Notes: a model not told the origin generated them from the sequence alone. Shown: positions 1 to 6,582, counted from the first letter of the stretch. The stretch: DNA of 8,752 bases from Pseudobutyrivibrio sp. (GCA_017557715.1 JAFYYE010000422.1:1-8752), one strand, 5' to 3'. Made by a program: numbers and translations.

Positions 1-37
1 AAAACGAGATTGGAGCTAATTGCTCTAATCTCGTTTT
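1..37 (-). terminator. Intrinsic terminator hairpin after the radical SAM/GNAT operon
   Basis: An 11-bp perfect outer stem (1-11 with 27-37, AAAACGAGATT/AATCTCGTTTT) continues through a G-T wobble and four more pairs (13-16 with 22-25) to a 5-nt loop. The stem carries A and T runs at its ends, so it can work in either direction. It lies about 50 nt beyond the GNAT stop codon on the minus strand. An alternative reading is a minus-strand ORF starting at ATG 43-41 after a GGAGG and open to the window edge; the hairpin explains the same bases better. Confidence 0.8.
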
Positions 38-88
38 CCTCATTTTAGCCTCCACTACAATGCTAACTTAATGACATTGACACTATGA

Positions 89-628
89 TCAATCTCTTTC
101 TCCTATCACCTTCTCAAATCTAAACATCCCATCTGGGAACTGGTCATCCAAATCCATATGTTCCCCATCAGGGTCGTTTGGATCTGGATGGAACTTATTG
201 TAAAACTCCACTATATGGAATCCACATCGGTTCACATAGAAATGGATGTTTCTGGTCTCAAAATATGGAGTCACTGTCTCCCAAACCTTTACCTCTGGAT
301 GAAGCTTCTCCACCTCGCACCAAGCAGCATAGCCCACGCCTTTACTGTGCTCTTTGGGTGCTGTGAAAAGAATATCTAAATCGCCTCTATCACCATCAAC
401 CTTAATGATAACCCCACCAACAGGTTTGCCATCATCCATGATGCGATAAGCCTCTCCTCCATCAATGGATTGCTCTATGGTCTCACGAGAAATGATTTGC
501 TCATCCTCTTCAAAATGGTCATCTCTACGCCCAAACTCTTCCAAGGCGCCATAATTAAACGCCTCCTGATTATCTAATATAAATTGCTCACGGTCATCTG
601 GTGACAGTGGGGTTAATGTAACTGACAT
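89..628 (-). CDS. GNAT-family N-acetyltransferase (179 aa)
   Basis: This is predicted to be a cytosolic acetyltransferase that moves an acetyl group from acetyl-CoA to an amine; the substrate is unknown. The acetyl-CoA-binding motif A is seen around residues 88-103 (DILFTAPKEHSKGVGYAAW, with the pyrophosphate-loop pattern KGVG), followed by the usual motif B region in which a Y-x-x-x-G-F element (FYVNRCGFHIVEFYNK) ends the fold. The C-terminal tail is acidic (DPNDPDGEHMDLDD). It is the second gene of a minus-strand operon. Its start lies 9 nt after the radical SAM stop codon, and its Shine-Dalgarno (TAGGAG) overlaps that stop, so the two are probably translationally coupled. It may act on the same substrate as the radical SAM enzyme, but the sequence does not prove this. 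The GNAT assignment is good; a specific function is not assignable. Confidence 0.85.
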   Translation of the reverse strand: MSVTLTPLSPDDREQFILDNQEAFNYGALEEFGRRDDHFEEDEQIISRETIEQSIDGGEAYRIMDDGKPVGGVIIKVDGDRGDLDILFTAPKEHSKGVGYAAWCEVEKLHPEVKVWETVTPYFETRNIHFYVNRCGFHIVEFYNKFHPDPNDPDGEHMDLDDQFPDGMFRFEKVIGERD

Positions 629-637
629 AATTTTCTC

Positions 638-1747
638 CTATCTCCTCTTCCATGATTCGCACTTTAGAAGTGCTTCTACTTCCTGTCTCTTTTCATACAA
701 AACACATCCGCCATCATGATCATCCAGTAGCACACCTTCCTTCTGCAGCGCTTTGAATAATCTTGAGTTCATGGCTTCCCTAAGGGATGTGTCTTTTACA
801 TTTATATCTGAGTAAGGTGAAAATGGGCAAGGCTCTGCTCCTCCATGAGAATTGATATGGAAGAATCCTCTGCCTGCCGCAATGCAACCGCCTGAGCTCT
901 TCTCATCCCCAGGAAATGATACAAATACCATCTCTGGATGTTCCTCTCTCAATCTCATAATTTCATTTTTCAGATATTCTCTATCAACATCACCTGGCGC
1001 AAGATGCTTAGAATCATCCGTCACAGGAACGAACTCAACAAAGATTACAGCCTTGCATCCCTTATCGGATAATTTTCCAATAAAGCTCTCGGATGAAACA
1101 TCCTTAATATTTTCCGTTGTCACAGTTACTGAGGCGCCAAAAATAAGTCCGCGCTTCTGCAGCTCATCCATATTTGAAACGAGCTTATCATAAACGCCAT
1201 CGCCTCGCCTGCTGTCAGTAGCATCTTTCTCTCCCTCAATGCTCATAATTGGAATGAGGTTTCTGTTTTTATCAAACATATCAAAGTATTGTTCTGACAT
1301 GAAAGTTCCATTAGTAAAAATCGGGAAAAGAATATTCTGCTTTTCACCAGCAGCTTTTATAACTCCTTTGCGAAGAAGTGGCTCGCCGCCCGCAAGTAGT
1401 ATGAAGCTGACGCCAAGATCATCTGCCTCGTTAAAAATAGTAAGCCACTCGTCATCTGTAAGCTGGTGAACTGGCTCAGTGTCGCTTGTCGCGTTATTGC
1501 ATCTGGAATAACAACCTGCGCAGTGAAGGTTACAGCTGCTGGTTATACTTGCGATGAGGAAAGGCGGAATGTGCTCCCCTTCTGCCTCCAGCTTGGCTCT
1601 TTTCTTTGAAGCTGCCTTTGTTGCCAGCGCAAATTTAGCCATATAGGCACTTTCTTTTGGATTCTTAAGAGTAGCTTTTATCGCATCAGAAACCACTCTC
1701 TCCACTCCTTTTGTCATATATTGTTGAATATCAAATTCCTTATTCAT
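638..1747 (-). CDS. Radical SAM protein with C-terminal cysteine-rich (SPASM/twitch-like) region (369 aa)
   Basis: The protein is predicted to bind a [4Fe-4S] cluster and cleave S-adenosylmethionine to start a radical reaction. The cluster motif CxxxCxxC is seen at C72, C76 and C79 (SCNLHCAGCYSRC, with an extra C83). The SAM-binding GGEP motif is at 120-123, after the second strand of the barrel. Further cysteines at C288 (SSGGC), C307 (AEPCPFSPYSD), C348 (DGGC) and C363 resemble a SPASM/twitch auxiliary-cluster region, as in peptide-modifying and anaerobic maturase enzymes. The first 60 residues are a basic helical extension. ATG 1747 is supported by an AAGGTA site about 7 nt upstream. It is the first gene of the operon and is followed directly by the GNAT gene. 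No precursor peptide gene is evident alongside, so peptide modification is only one possibility. The substrate is unknown. Confidence 0.9.
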   Translation of the reverse strand: MNKEFDIQQYMTKGVERVVSDAIKATLKNPKESAYMAKFALATKAASKKRAKLEAEGEHIPPFLIASITSSCNLHCAGCYSRCNNATSDTEPVHQLTDDEWLTIFNEADDLGVSFILLAGGEPLLRKGVIKAAGEKQNILFPIFTNGTFMSEQYFDMFDKNRNLIPIMSIEGEKDATDSRRGDGVYDKLVSNMDELQKRGLIFGASVTVTTENIKDVSSESFIGKLSDKGCKAVIFVEFVPVTDDSKHLAPGDVDREYLKNEIMRLREEHPEMVFVSFPGDEKSSGGCIAAGRGFFHINSHGGAEPCPFSPYSDINVKDTSLREAMNSRLFKALQKEGVLLDDHDGGCVLYEKRQEVEALLKCESWKRR

Positions 1748-1811
1748 ACTACACTACCTTACATAAAATTATTTCGATTTTACTCAATCTTATTTTGTAA
1801 AATCTATTAAT

Positions 1812-1839
1812 ATAATACCATAGGATTATTTTATTGCAA
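1812..1839 (-). promoter_or_regulatory. Candidate sigma-A promoter for the radical SAM operon
   Basis: On the minus strand, TTGCAA (1839-1834) and TATTAT (1817-1812) are 16 bp apart. A TGG just before the -10 makes it an extended -10 element. A second possible minus-strand -10, TATAAT, lies further upstream at 1867-1862 with only a weak -35, so the operon may have two starts. Confidence 0.5.
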
Positions 1840-1863
1840 GAATTGTTTCTATGACACACTTAT

Positions 1864-1933
1864 TATACACCCTCACAGAAAATCGAAAATTTGTTTGCAT
1901 ATCCGATTGAAATTTTTCTTTCTAGGGTGTATA
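1864..1933. promoter_or_regulatory. Exact 10-bp inverted repeat over the two divergent -10 regions
   Basis: TATACACCCT (1864-1873) and AGGGTGTATA (1924-1933) are exact inverted copies separated by 50 bp. The left copy overlaps a minus-strand TATAAT (1867-1862) and the right copy overlaps the plus-strand TATAGT (1930-1935). Both promoters therefore carry AGGGTGTATA in the same position, as expected for a shared regulator. The regulator is not identified. Confidence 0.5.
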
Positions 1934-1935
1934 GT
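1907..1935 (+). promoter_or_regulatory. Sigma-A promoter for the 99-aa protein gene
   Basis: TTGAAA (1907-1912) and TATAGT (1930-1935) are 17 bp apart on the plus strand. The predicted start of transcription is near 1942, about 45 nt ahead of the gene. Confidence 0.65.
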
Positions 1936-1944
1936 GATAATACA

Positions 1945-1969
1945 GAACATAGTTTCGGAACATATATTT
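1945..1969 (+). promoter_or_regulatory. Tandem GAACATA repeats resembling LexA boxes
   Basis: GAACATAGTTTC (1945-1956) and GAACATATATTT (1958-1969) repeat with a 13-bp period just after the promoter. Each resembles the Gram-positive LexA box (GAAC-N4-GTTC) with one or more mismatches in the right half-site. The position, covering the start of transcription, suits a repressor. The match is imperfect, so the LexA assignment is tentative. Confidence 0.35.
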
Positions 1970-1988
1970 GCATTAGGAGTAAATTTAG

Positions 1989-2288
1989 ATGTACTACGGA
2001 TTAAATAAAGTTTTTGATAAAATCGATGTCATTTGCCAAATGAAGGCTGATGGGACTGTCATTCCGTTGAAATTCCGCCTGCAGAATGAGGATGGCATTT
2101 ATGAGACCTACACTGTAAAATCCTACAAGCCTTTACCTAAAAAAGGCGCCCATACCACACCAGATGGACTCTATATCTGCAATCAGACTGACGTCTTCGA
2201 ATGCAGGGTCCACCTTATGGGGCTTGAGCGCACTGTTAGGCTTTACTATAACTCTAAAACTAACAACACCTGGAAGCTAGCTATATAG
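1989..2288 (+). CDS. Small conserved-looking protein of unknown function (99 aa)
   Basis: The start ATG is preceded by AGGAG at 1975-1979, 9 nt away. The protein is short, soluble and beta-rich in appearance, with no signal peptide or membrane segment. Visible elements are DGTVIPLKFRLQNEDG (residues 21-36), a cysteine pair near C64 and C72, an ERTVRLYY strand (80-87) and a Trp near the end. This layout (DG-x-I-x-P-L-x-F/W-R, then a C-terminal strand and W) reminds me of ~80-100 aa clostridial proteins often found beside UmuC/DinB-type polymerases and YolD-like genes. That is from memory and was not searched. With the LexA-like repeats upstream it hints at a damage-response role, but no polymerase gene is in this window. 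It is a monocistronic plus-strand gene, convergent with the hydrolase at 2331. Confidence 0.75.
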   Translation: MYYGLNKVFDKIDVICQMKADGTVIPLKFRLQNEDGIYETYTVKSYKPLPKKGAHTTPDGLYICNQTDVFECRVHLMGLERTVRLYYNSKTNNTWKLAI

Positions 2289-2330
2289 CCTAATAAGAAT
2301 TCATCACATGAAGCATTCCCCTCCCGATTT

Positions 2331-3332
2331 TTACTTTAAATACTCATCAAAGAAATTCTCTAGCTTATCAAAAGGAATGTAATCCTTATCACCACCATCA
2401 TAAAGATCTGTGTGCGTTGCTTCCGGTATAATCATTAGCTCCTTGTTATCTGCATATTTACTATCCTTTACCATATTGGTATAGGCATCTTTGCCAAAGT
2501 AACAAGAGTGTGCCTTTTCACCATGGATAATAAGAACCGCATTTCTGATTTCATTGCTGTATTTAAGAATTGGCTGATTCATAAAGGACTCACATCCGAT
2601 TACATTCCAACCACCATTGGAGTTTAAAGAACGAGGGTGATATCCACGATCTGTCTTGTAGTAATCATAATAATCCTTTACAAAGAACGGAGCATCCTCC
2701 GGAAGAGGATCTACTACGCCGCCTCCAAGTTTATACTCACCGTTTTTCAAATCCTCAAGTCTCTGTGCGCACATAGCTTTTTTCTTTTCAAAACGTGCTT
2801 CTTCACTGTCTTCAGAATCAAAATATCCATTTGCATTTACTCTGGTCATATCGTACATAGTAGAAGCAACGGTCGCCTTGATTCTAGTATCAAGAGCAGC
2901 TGTATTCAGTGCCATTCCACCCCATCCACAGATTCCGATAATTCCGATTCTGTCTGGATCCACTTTGTCATTTAATGACAGAAAGTCCACCGCTGCCATA
3001 AAATCTTCTGTATTAATATCCGGAGATGCCATATATCGTGGCACGCCTCCACTTTCACCTGTAAAAGAGGGATCAAAGGCAATGGTAAGAAATCCCCTTT
3101 CAGCCATAGTCTGTGCATAGAGGCCGGAACACTGTTCCTTAACTGCTCCAAAAGGTCCTGATACCGCGATAGCAGGAAGCTTTCCAGTCCCATTCTTTGG
3201 TACATACATATCTGCAGCAAGGGTAATCCCATAACGATTCACAAATGTCACCTTGCTGTGATCTACTTTTTCACTCTTTGGAAAAGTCTTGTCCCACTCT
3301 GTTACTAAATTCAATTCTTCTTTTTTAATCAT
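2331..3332 (-). CDS. Alpha/beta hydrolase, dienelactone-hydrolase-like with Cys nucleophile (333 aa)
   Basis: This is a predicted cytosolic alpha/beta-hydrolase of the DLH/YcjY-like group; the substrate is unknown. The nucleophile elbow reads IGICGWGG, placing Cys135 where most relatives have Ser, as in dienelactone hydrolase. Likely partners are the acidic residue in HGEKAHS (about E272) and His307 in PEATHTDLYD. The N-terminal half contains the SGPFGAVKEQ oxyanion-loop region and a conserved FDPSFTGESGG segment. No signal peptide is seen. The ATG overlaps the stop of the 78-aa gene (ATGA), and a GGAGG lies 9 nt upstream within that gene, so the two are translationally coupled. Expression is probably under the divergent LysR regulator. 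The family call is firm; the exact reaction is not. Confidence 0.9.
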   Translation of the reverse strand: MIKKEELNLVTEWDKTFPKSEKVDHSKVTFVNRYGITLAADMYVPKNGTGKLPAIAVSGPFGAVKEQCSGLYAQTMAERGFLTIAFDPSFTGESGGVPRYMASPDINTEDFMAAVDFLSLNDKVDPDRIGIIGICGWGGMALNTAALDTRIKATVASTMYDMTRVNANGYFDSEDSEEARFEKKKAMCAQRLEDLKNGEYKLGGGVVDPLPEDAPFFVKDYYDYYKTDRGYHPRSLNSNGGWNVIGCESFMNQPILKYSNEIRNAVLIIHGEKAHSCYFGKDAYTNMVKDSKYADNKELMIIPEATHTDLYDGGDKDYIPFDKLENFFDEYLK

Positions 3333-3565
3333 CTTCTAATACCTCCATTATTAATTTCTTTTTCAAATTCTCTAAGCATAAAATCCATGCAATCAATTTT
3401 TCTTCCACATTCATGATATTCATCCATTATGCGGCAACGCTCTTTTTTCAAAAGTCGAAACATGTTTTCCATGCTTCCAGATTCATATTGCTTAAGGATA
3501 TTTTCTGATGCATCTTCGTCACATCCTGTATCCATAAGGCACTGTTTCAGTTTTTCTTTATCCAT
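3329..3565 (-). CDS. Small conserved hypothetical protein, first gene of hydrolase operon (78 aa)
   Basis: This short helical protein begins MDKEKLKQCLMDTGCDED, has a middle QYESGSMENMFRLLKKERC segment, and ends in a coiled-coil-like helix (IDCMDFMLREFEKEI). Similar 65-80 residue proteins (start ~ xxLxxAGCDExxxxxxLxxYxxG, then RxxLLDxxHxxxKxIDxLDYLI) are common beside regulators and enzymes in Firmicutes; I know of no proven function. ATG 3565 has AAGGAAAT about 5 nt upstream. It overlaps the hydrolase gene by 4 bp, which suggests a fixed ratio of the two products. It contains four cysteines but no CxxC metal motif. Confidence 0.8.
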   Translation of the reverse strand: MDKEKLKQCLMDTGCDEDASENILKQYESGSMENMFRLLKKERCRIMDEYHECGRKIDCMDFMLREFEKEINNGGIRR

Positions 3566-3606
3566 GAGATTTCCTTACTCAATCGTACTGTTTACCTGAT
3601 ATCTTT

Positions 3607-3646
3607 ATTATACAAGCTTGTAAATGCTCTTGCTAATAGTTATAAT
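3607..3646. promoter_or_regulatory. Overlapping divergent promoters sharing a 12-bp palindrome (LysR operator candidate)
   Basis: The palindrome TACAAGCTTGTA is at 3611-3622. For the minus-strand operon, -10 TATAAT (3612-3607) overlaps its edge, with a weak -35 (TTAGCA, 3636-3631). For the LysR gene, -35 TTGTAA (3618-3623) lies on its right half and -10 TATAAT (3641-3646) follows after 17 bp. One protein bound here would touch both promoters, as expected for an autoregulated LysR-type gene. The spacing differs from the usual T-N11-A core. Smaller dyads occur at 3648-3658 (AATAT-C-ATATT) and 3673-3683 (TATCA-T-TGATA). Confidence 0.55.
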
Positions 3647-3696
3647 GAATATCATATTATTCCATTTTGGCATATCATTGATAATGGAGGTGTTCT

Positions 3697-4572
3697 ATGG
3701 AAATTAGAACTTTAAGATATTTCTTAGCAGTGGCAAGAGAAGAAAATATGAGTAGAGCTGCTGAACTTCTGCATGTAACTCAGCCTACCCTGTCAAAACA
3801 GCTTAAATCGCTAGAGGAAGAACTTGGGAAAAAGCTTTTCACAAGACATGCTTTTAGTATCCAGCTTACTGATGAAGGAATTCTGCTACGCAATCGTGCC
3901 GAAGATCTTGTCAGCATGGCTGATAAAATCGAGCAGGAATTTGTTTCTCTGGATGATATAGCTGGTGGAGAACTCTATCTTGGTCTTGCTGAATCCTACC
4001 AGCTTCGATACCTGGCAAGATCTATAAAAGATTTTAAACAACACTATCCGAACCTTCATTATCACATCACAAGCGGTGATACAGAACAGCTCTCTGAAAA
4101 GGTCGATAAAGGCTTACTTGATTTTGTAGTACTGGTAGAACAACCGGATATCCGCAAATACGAATATATCGAATTCCCTCAAACAGACACCTGGGGACTT
4201 ATCATTCCAGATACCGCTCCCCTAGCAAAGAAAAAAGCCATCCGTTTGGATGACCTTGTAGGCTTGCCATTATTCTGTTCTGATCAGGCATGGAATGGAG
4301 ATATTAGAAACTGGGCTGGAAGCAGATTTTCAGAGCTTCAGTTAGAAGGTTCCTTCCGCCTTTCTTACAATGGATCAATTTTTGCCATGGAAGGCTTAGG
4401 ATATCTTCTCACCTATGAACATCTTGTAAATACGTCAAAAGACAGCGGCCTTGTATTCAGACCACTGTCTCCGAAGCTTGAAAATAGAATATATATAGCA
4501 TGGAATAAATATCAGGCGTTTACACCTATCGCCGAAAGATTTCTAGCTCATCTCAAAGATTCTTTCCAATAG
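3697..4572 (+). CDS. LysR-family transcriptional regulator (291 aa)
   Basis: This is a DNA-binding regulator with an N-terminal winged helix-turn-helix (residues ~1-60; recognition part NMSRAAELLHVTQPTLSKQL, then the typical LEEELGKKLF wing) and a periplasmic-binding-protein-like effector domain from about 90 to 285. The length is normal for the family. GGAGG lies 6-7 nt before ATG 3697. It is divergent from the 78-aa/hydrolase operon, with 131 bp between them, and is followed by a second hydrolase gene on the opposite strand. The usual pattern is that a LysR protein controls the divergent operon and its own gene in response to a small molecule; here the effector may be a substrate or product of the neighbouring hydrolases. 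The family assignment is certain; the target is inferred from position. Confidence 0.95.
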   Translation: MEIRTLRYFLAVAREENMSRAAELLHVTQPTLSKQLKSLEEELGKKLFTRHAFSIQLTDEGILLRNRAEDLVSMADKIEQEFVSLDDIAGGELYLGLAESYQLRYLARSIKDFKQHYPNLHYHITSGDTEQLSEKVDKGLLDFVVLVEQPDIRKYEYIEFPQTDTWGLIIPDTAPLAKKKAIRLDDLVGLPLFCSDQAWNGDIRNWAGSRFSELQLEGSFRLSYNGSIFAMEGLGYLLTYEHLVNTSKDSGLVFRPLSPKLENRIYIAWNKYQAFTPIAERFLAHLKDSFQ

Positions 4573-4661
4573 TAAAACAAGTGAGGGGCTTTTGTAATAT
4601 GGTTGCAATGTCACTCTTTCTACCTGTGTTGATTTTTTAGCCTTAGTTTCCATATTCCACA

Positions 4662-5459
4662 TTATCTTTCACAAAACTCAAATACTTTATTGTAAAAATC
4701 CTTATCCTCTTCAAACAATCCATGGCCCAAGCCTTCAAAGATAAGCATTTCACTGTGCTCAATCCCAGCCTTTAGCTCATAAGGAGCATCATTTCCAACT
4801 GTATTGTCACTGTCGCCAGACATAATATATGTAGGACATTTTATTCCTGATAAAACTGGTCTTGCATCGAAGTTCAATATCGCATATGCGTTTTTGCAAA
4901 ACCTGTCATAATTCTTAGGCTTTGTAAATCTGGCCAGAAGTGGTAGATACTTCTTGTTCTTTTCGTTGAATTCCTTCGTATAAACTTTCTCCGCTGTATC
5001 TAGCATTAGCTCTGTATGAGTAGCATTTCGGGTCATTTCTATCCATTTTGTAACAACACTTTTTATTGTATCGTTGGCGTATGGTGCAGTGACCACAAGA
5101 ATCAATTTTTCAACTAGCTCAGGATGCTTTGCCGCCAAATATTGAGAAATCATCCCTCCCTGGGATACCCCCATAACCATTGCCCTGTCTATTCCAAGAT
5201 TCCTCATAGCTATTGCCTGGTCATCTGCCATATCTTCTATTGAATAGCCCTCTGGAATCTCATTCTTTCTGCTGAACATGTAAACGGTATAATCCTTGAA
5301 AAACCTTTTGTAGGAACCTGCCAGGAGCATAGCCTTTCCCTTTACCGTCCACAATCCATCTGACAATCCTGGCAAAACTACAAGATTCTTTTTCCCTTCC
5401 CCGAAGGCCACATAATACATGTCTGTATCGCCAACCCTCACACAACCATTTTTCTGCAT
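4662..5459 (-). CDS. Alpha/beta hydrolase, serine type (265 aa from the preferred start)
   Basis: This is a predicted cytosolic hydrolase of the alpha/beta fold; the substrate is unknown. The nucleophile elbow is GVSQGG (Ser99), the acid is probably in SGDSDNTVG (about D216/D218), and the catalytic His is in GLGHGLFEE (His246). The segment after strand 3 (LPGLSDGLW) replaces the common HG oxyanion motif. A variable lid (about 130-195) rich in Lys and aromatic residues sits between them. A longer start at ATG 5474 (five more residues) has no ribosome binding site, while ATG 5459 has GGGGGA 8 nt upstream, so I chose 5459. It converges with the LysR gene (tail to tail) and appears monocistronic. 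An esterase or C-C hydrolase are both possible. Confidence 0.88.
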   Translation of the reverse strand: MQKNGCVRVGDTDMYYVAFGEGKKNLVVLPGLSDGLWTVKGKAMLLAGSYKRFFKDYTVYMFSRKNEIPEGYSIEDMADDQAIAMRNLGIDRAMVMGVSQGGMISQYLAAKHPELVEKLILVVTAPYANDTIKSVVTKWIEMTRNATHTELMLDTAEKVYTKEFNEKNKKYLPLLARFTKPKNYDRFCKNAYAILNFDARPVLSGIKCPTYIMSGDSDNTVGNDAPYELKAGIEHSEMLIFEGLGHGLFEEDKDFYNKVFEFCER

Positions 5460-5660
5460 TTTTATATCCCCCATCGATTAGACTACAATATAATACTGCA
5501 TCAACTCATACTTAAGCATTGTGCCTTCCTCAATATCATCTATCTCCTATTTCCCATAGCCATTCCTCCACCTGCTAAGACCTAACGGTAAAGGAATGAC
5601 GTGAATCCCACTACTCGGTAGCAACCTCGAAATCACCATCATAGAAATCTAATAATACAC

Positions 5661-5972
5661 CTACACTCTCGAAATAAATGCAAGATTATCTGTATTACCA
5701 TAATCAAGCATCTCAATCAATCTATTAGCTGGCCCAGTAGGGTGCGTTCTTCCAAGCTCCCAAGCTTCTACTGTTTTCTTGGAAACGCCAAGATAGTTTG
5801 CAAAAACAGCTTGTGTCATGCCAGCTTTATTACGAACAGCCTTAATTTCAACATTAGAGTAACTTCGTACTGGGTCAATAATATAAGTTGTAGTCTTTGC
5901 TCTGCCGTTACCTTTTTCAAAATCAATAGCTTCTTGTAAGCCTTCCTTTAAATCCTCAAATAAAGAACTCAT
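5661..5972 (-). CDS. higA: HigA-type helix-turn-helix antitoxin (103 aa)
   Basis: This is a predicted antitoxin that binds and neutralises the toxin encoded just upstream and represses their shared promoter. The XRE-like HTH is seen at about residues 42-75 (EIKAVRNKAGMTQAVFANYLGVSKKTVEAWELG). The N-terminal part (1-40), ending in the IDPVRSYSN linker, precedes the HTH, which is the order seen in HigA2/MqsA-like and related putative regulators rather than classic HigA. ATG 5972 is preceded by GGGGGTGA; the gap to the toxin stop is only 6 nt, giving toxin-first order. The likely operator is the palindrome at 6357-6371. The gene symbol is a family name, not a proven orthologue. Confidence 0.85.
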   Translation of the reverse strand: MSSLFEDLKEGLQEAIDFEKGNGRAKTTTYIIDPVRSYSNVEIKAVRNKAGMTQAVFANYLGVSKKTVEAWELGRTHPTGPANRLIEMLDYGNTDNLAFISRV

Positions 5973-5978
5973 AAACGG

Positions 5979-6326
5979 TCACCCCCTATTATTAGCAGCT
6001 TCTTCTTTCAATGACTTAACAAGTTTCTTTAATATTATCTTCTCTGCTTCTGTAAGATTCTCCTGTTCATTTTTCTTAAAAGCTGTAATTAAATATGTTG
6101 CTTCATATTCTTCAAAATCAGTATAGCAAACTCTAATGCTTCCGCTTTTTCCTCTGTTTTCTATAGGAAATCTTACTTTTCTAATTCCACCAGTTCCTTC
6201 CATAACAGGTCCCGACTGTGGATCCTTTAAAAGCATAATCTGTAGACGTAATAAATCATCGTCTTTTAACCCTATTTCTTTCCAACGCTTTGTGAAAAGT
6301 GGTACTTCTATAAATGTTCTATTCAC
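5979..6326 (-). CDS. higB: RelE/HigB-family toxin (115 aa, GTG start)
   Basis: This is a predicted ribosome-dependent mRNA endonuclease of the RelE/ParE superfamily, HigB2-like (COG4737 type). It begins NRTFIEVPLFTKRWKEIGL and has the family core LMLLKDPQSGPVMEGTGGIRKVRF-like strand with the basic GTGGIRKVRFP loop (residues 45-54), then RVCYTDFEEYEATYLITAFKK (65-85) and a C-terminal helix ending NLTEAEKIILKKLVKSLKEE. The start is GTG 6326, because AAGGGAG (6339-6333) lies 6 nt ahead of it. The longer reading from TTG 6377 would start in the promoter -35 box and run through the -10, so it cannot be translated from this promoter. It precedes the antitoxin gene in one operon. Confidence 0.88.
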   Translation of the reverse strand: MNRTFIEVPLFTKRWKEIGLKDDDLLRLQIMLLKDPQSGPVMEGTGGIRKVRFPIENRGKSGSIRVCYTDFEEYEATYLITAFKKNEQENLTEAEKIILKKLVKSLKEEAANNRG

Positions 6327-6348
6327 TTTATACTCCCTTATTAATTTT

Positions 6349-6377
6349 ATTATATGCCCTACATTGTAGGGTGTCAA
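6349..6377 (-). promoter_or_regulatory. Perfect-consensus promoter of the higBA operon with built-in operator
   Basis: TTGACA (6377-6372) and TATAAT (6354-6349) are exactly 17 bp apart on the minus strand. Most of the spacer is a perfect 15-bp palindrome, CCCTACA-T-TGTAGGG (6357-6371), which begins right at the -35. A repressor bound here would block RNA polymerase, matching HigA or HigBA autorepression. Transcription would begin near 6342, leaving a leader of only about 16 nt. Confidence 0.9.
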
Positions 6378-6384
6378 TATCAGC

Positions 6385-6578
6385 TTACAAAAACATCAAG
6401 AACCTCCTCGGTCTCTGTCCAACTCTATATTATATTCTACTCGACACATTGTATTTTTATCGGACAGCTCAATGCCAGAAAGTTCAGATATCGTATATGC
6501 GCAGATTAAATCTGCAGGAACTTTGTTTACTAAAAGTTTAGAAAGTAGGAAAAGTCTTAAACTTTCTTGATTTTTCAA
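6385..6578 (-). pseudogene. Possible gene remnants: short orphan frame plus truncated start
   Basis: A minus-strand open frame (6396-6578, about 60 codons) has no ribosome binding site and begins only with TTG next to the hairpin at 6583-6651, so it looks like the tail of a lost gene. It includes LLVNKVPADLICAYTISELS. I do not recognise the family. Its stop TGA overlaps an ATG (6396) that has an ideal GGAGG 6 nt upstream (6407-6403), but that frame ends after three codons (Met-Phe-Leu-stop). This looks like the ribosome binding site and first codons of a coupled downstream gene whose body is gone, perhaps lost when the higBA module arrived. It could also be chance. Confidence 0.3.
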
Positions 6579-6582
6579 AAAA

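Noticed and set aside
1..43. Minus-strand ORF starting ATG 43-41 (MRKTRLEQLAPISF) after GGAGG, open to the window edge
   Set aside because: The same bases form a 16-pair hairpin with A and T runs just after the GNAT gene, which a terminator explains better; only 14 codons are visible.
852..1469. Plus-strand ORFs opposite the radical SAM gene
   Set aside because: They are antisense shadows of a clear coding gene, without ribosome binding sites or recognisable motifs.
2300..2312. Small dyad TTCAT-CAC-ATGAA between the 99-aa gene and the hydrolase
   Set aside because: The five-pair AT-rich stem with no adjacent T run is too weak for a terminator.
4573..4661. 7-bp inverted repeat AATATGG/CCATATT between the convergent LysR and hydrolase genes
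   Set aside because: The arms are 47 bp apart with no T run after the stem, so a terminator is not supported.
5475..5660. Region between hydrolase and antitoxin; a short frame ending GVLLDFYDGDFEVATE
   Set aside because: It has no start codon, and a TAA lies a few codons upstream; it may be a fragment, but there is too little to call. No clear promoter, repeat or RNA gene was seen in the rest.
6327..6377. Longer toxin reading frame from TTG 6377
   Set aside because: The additional codons cover the -35, operator and -10 of the operon's own promoter, and no ribosome binding site precedes the TTG.
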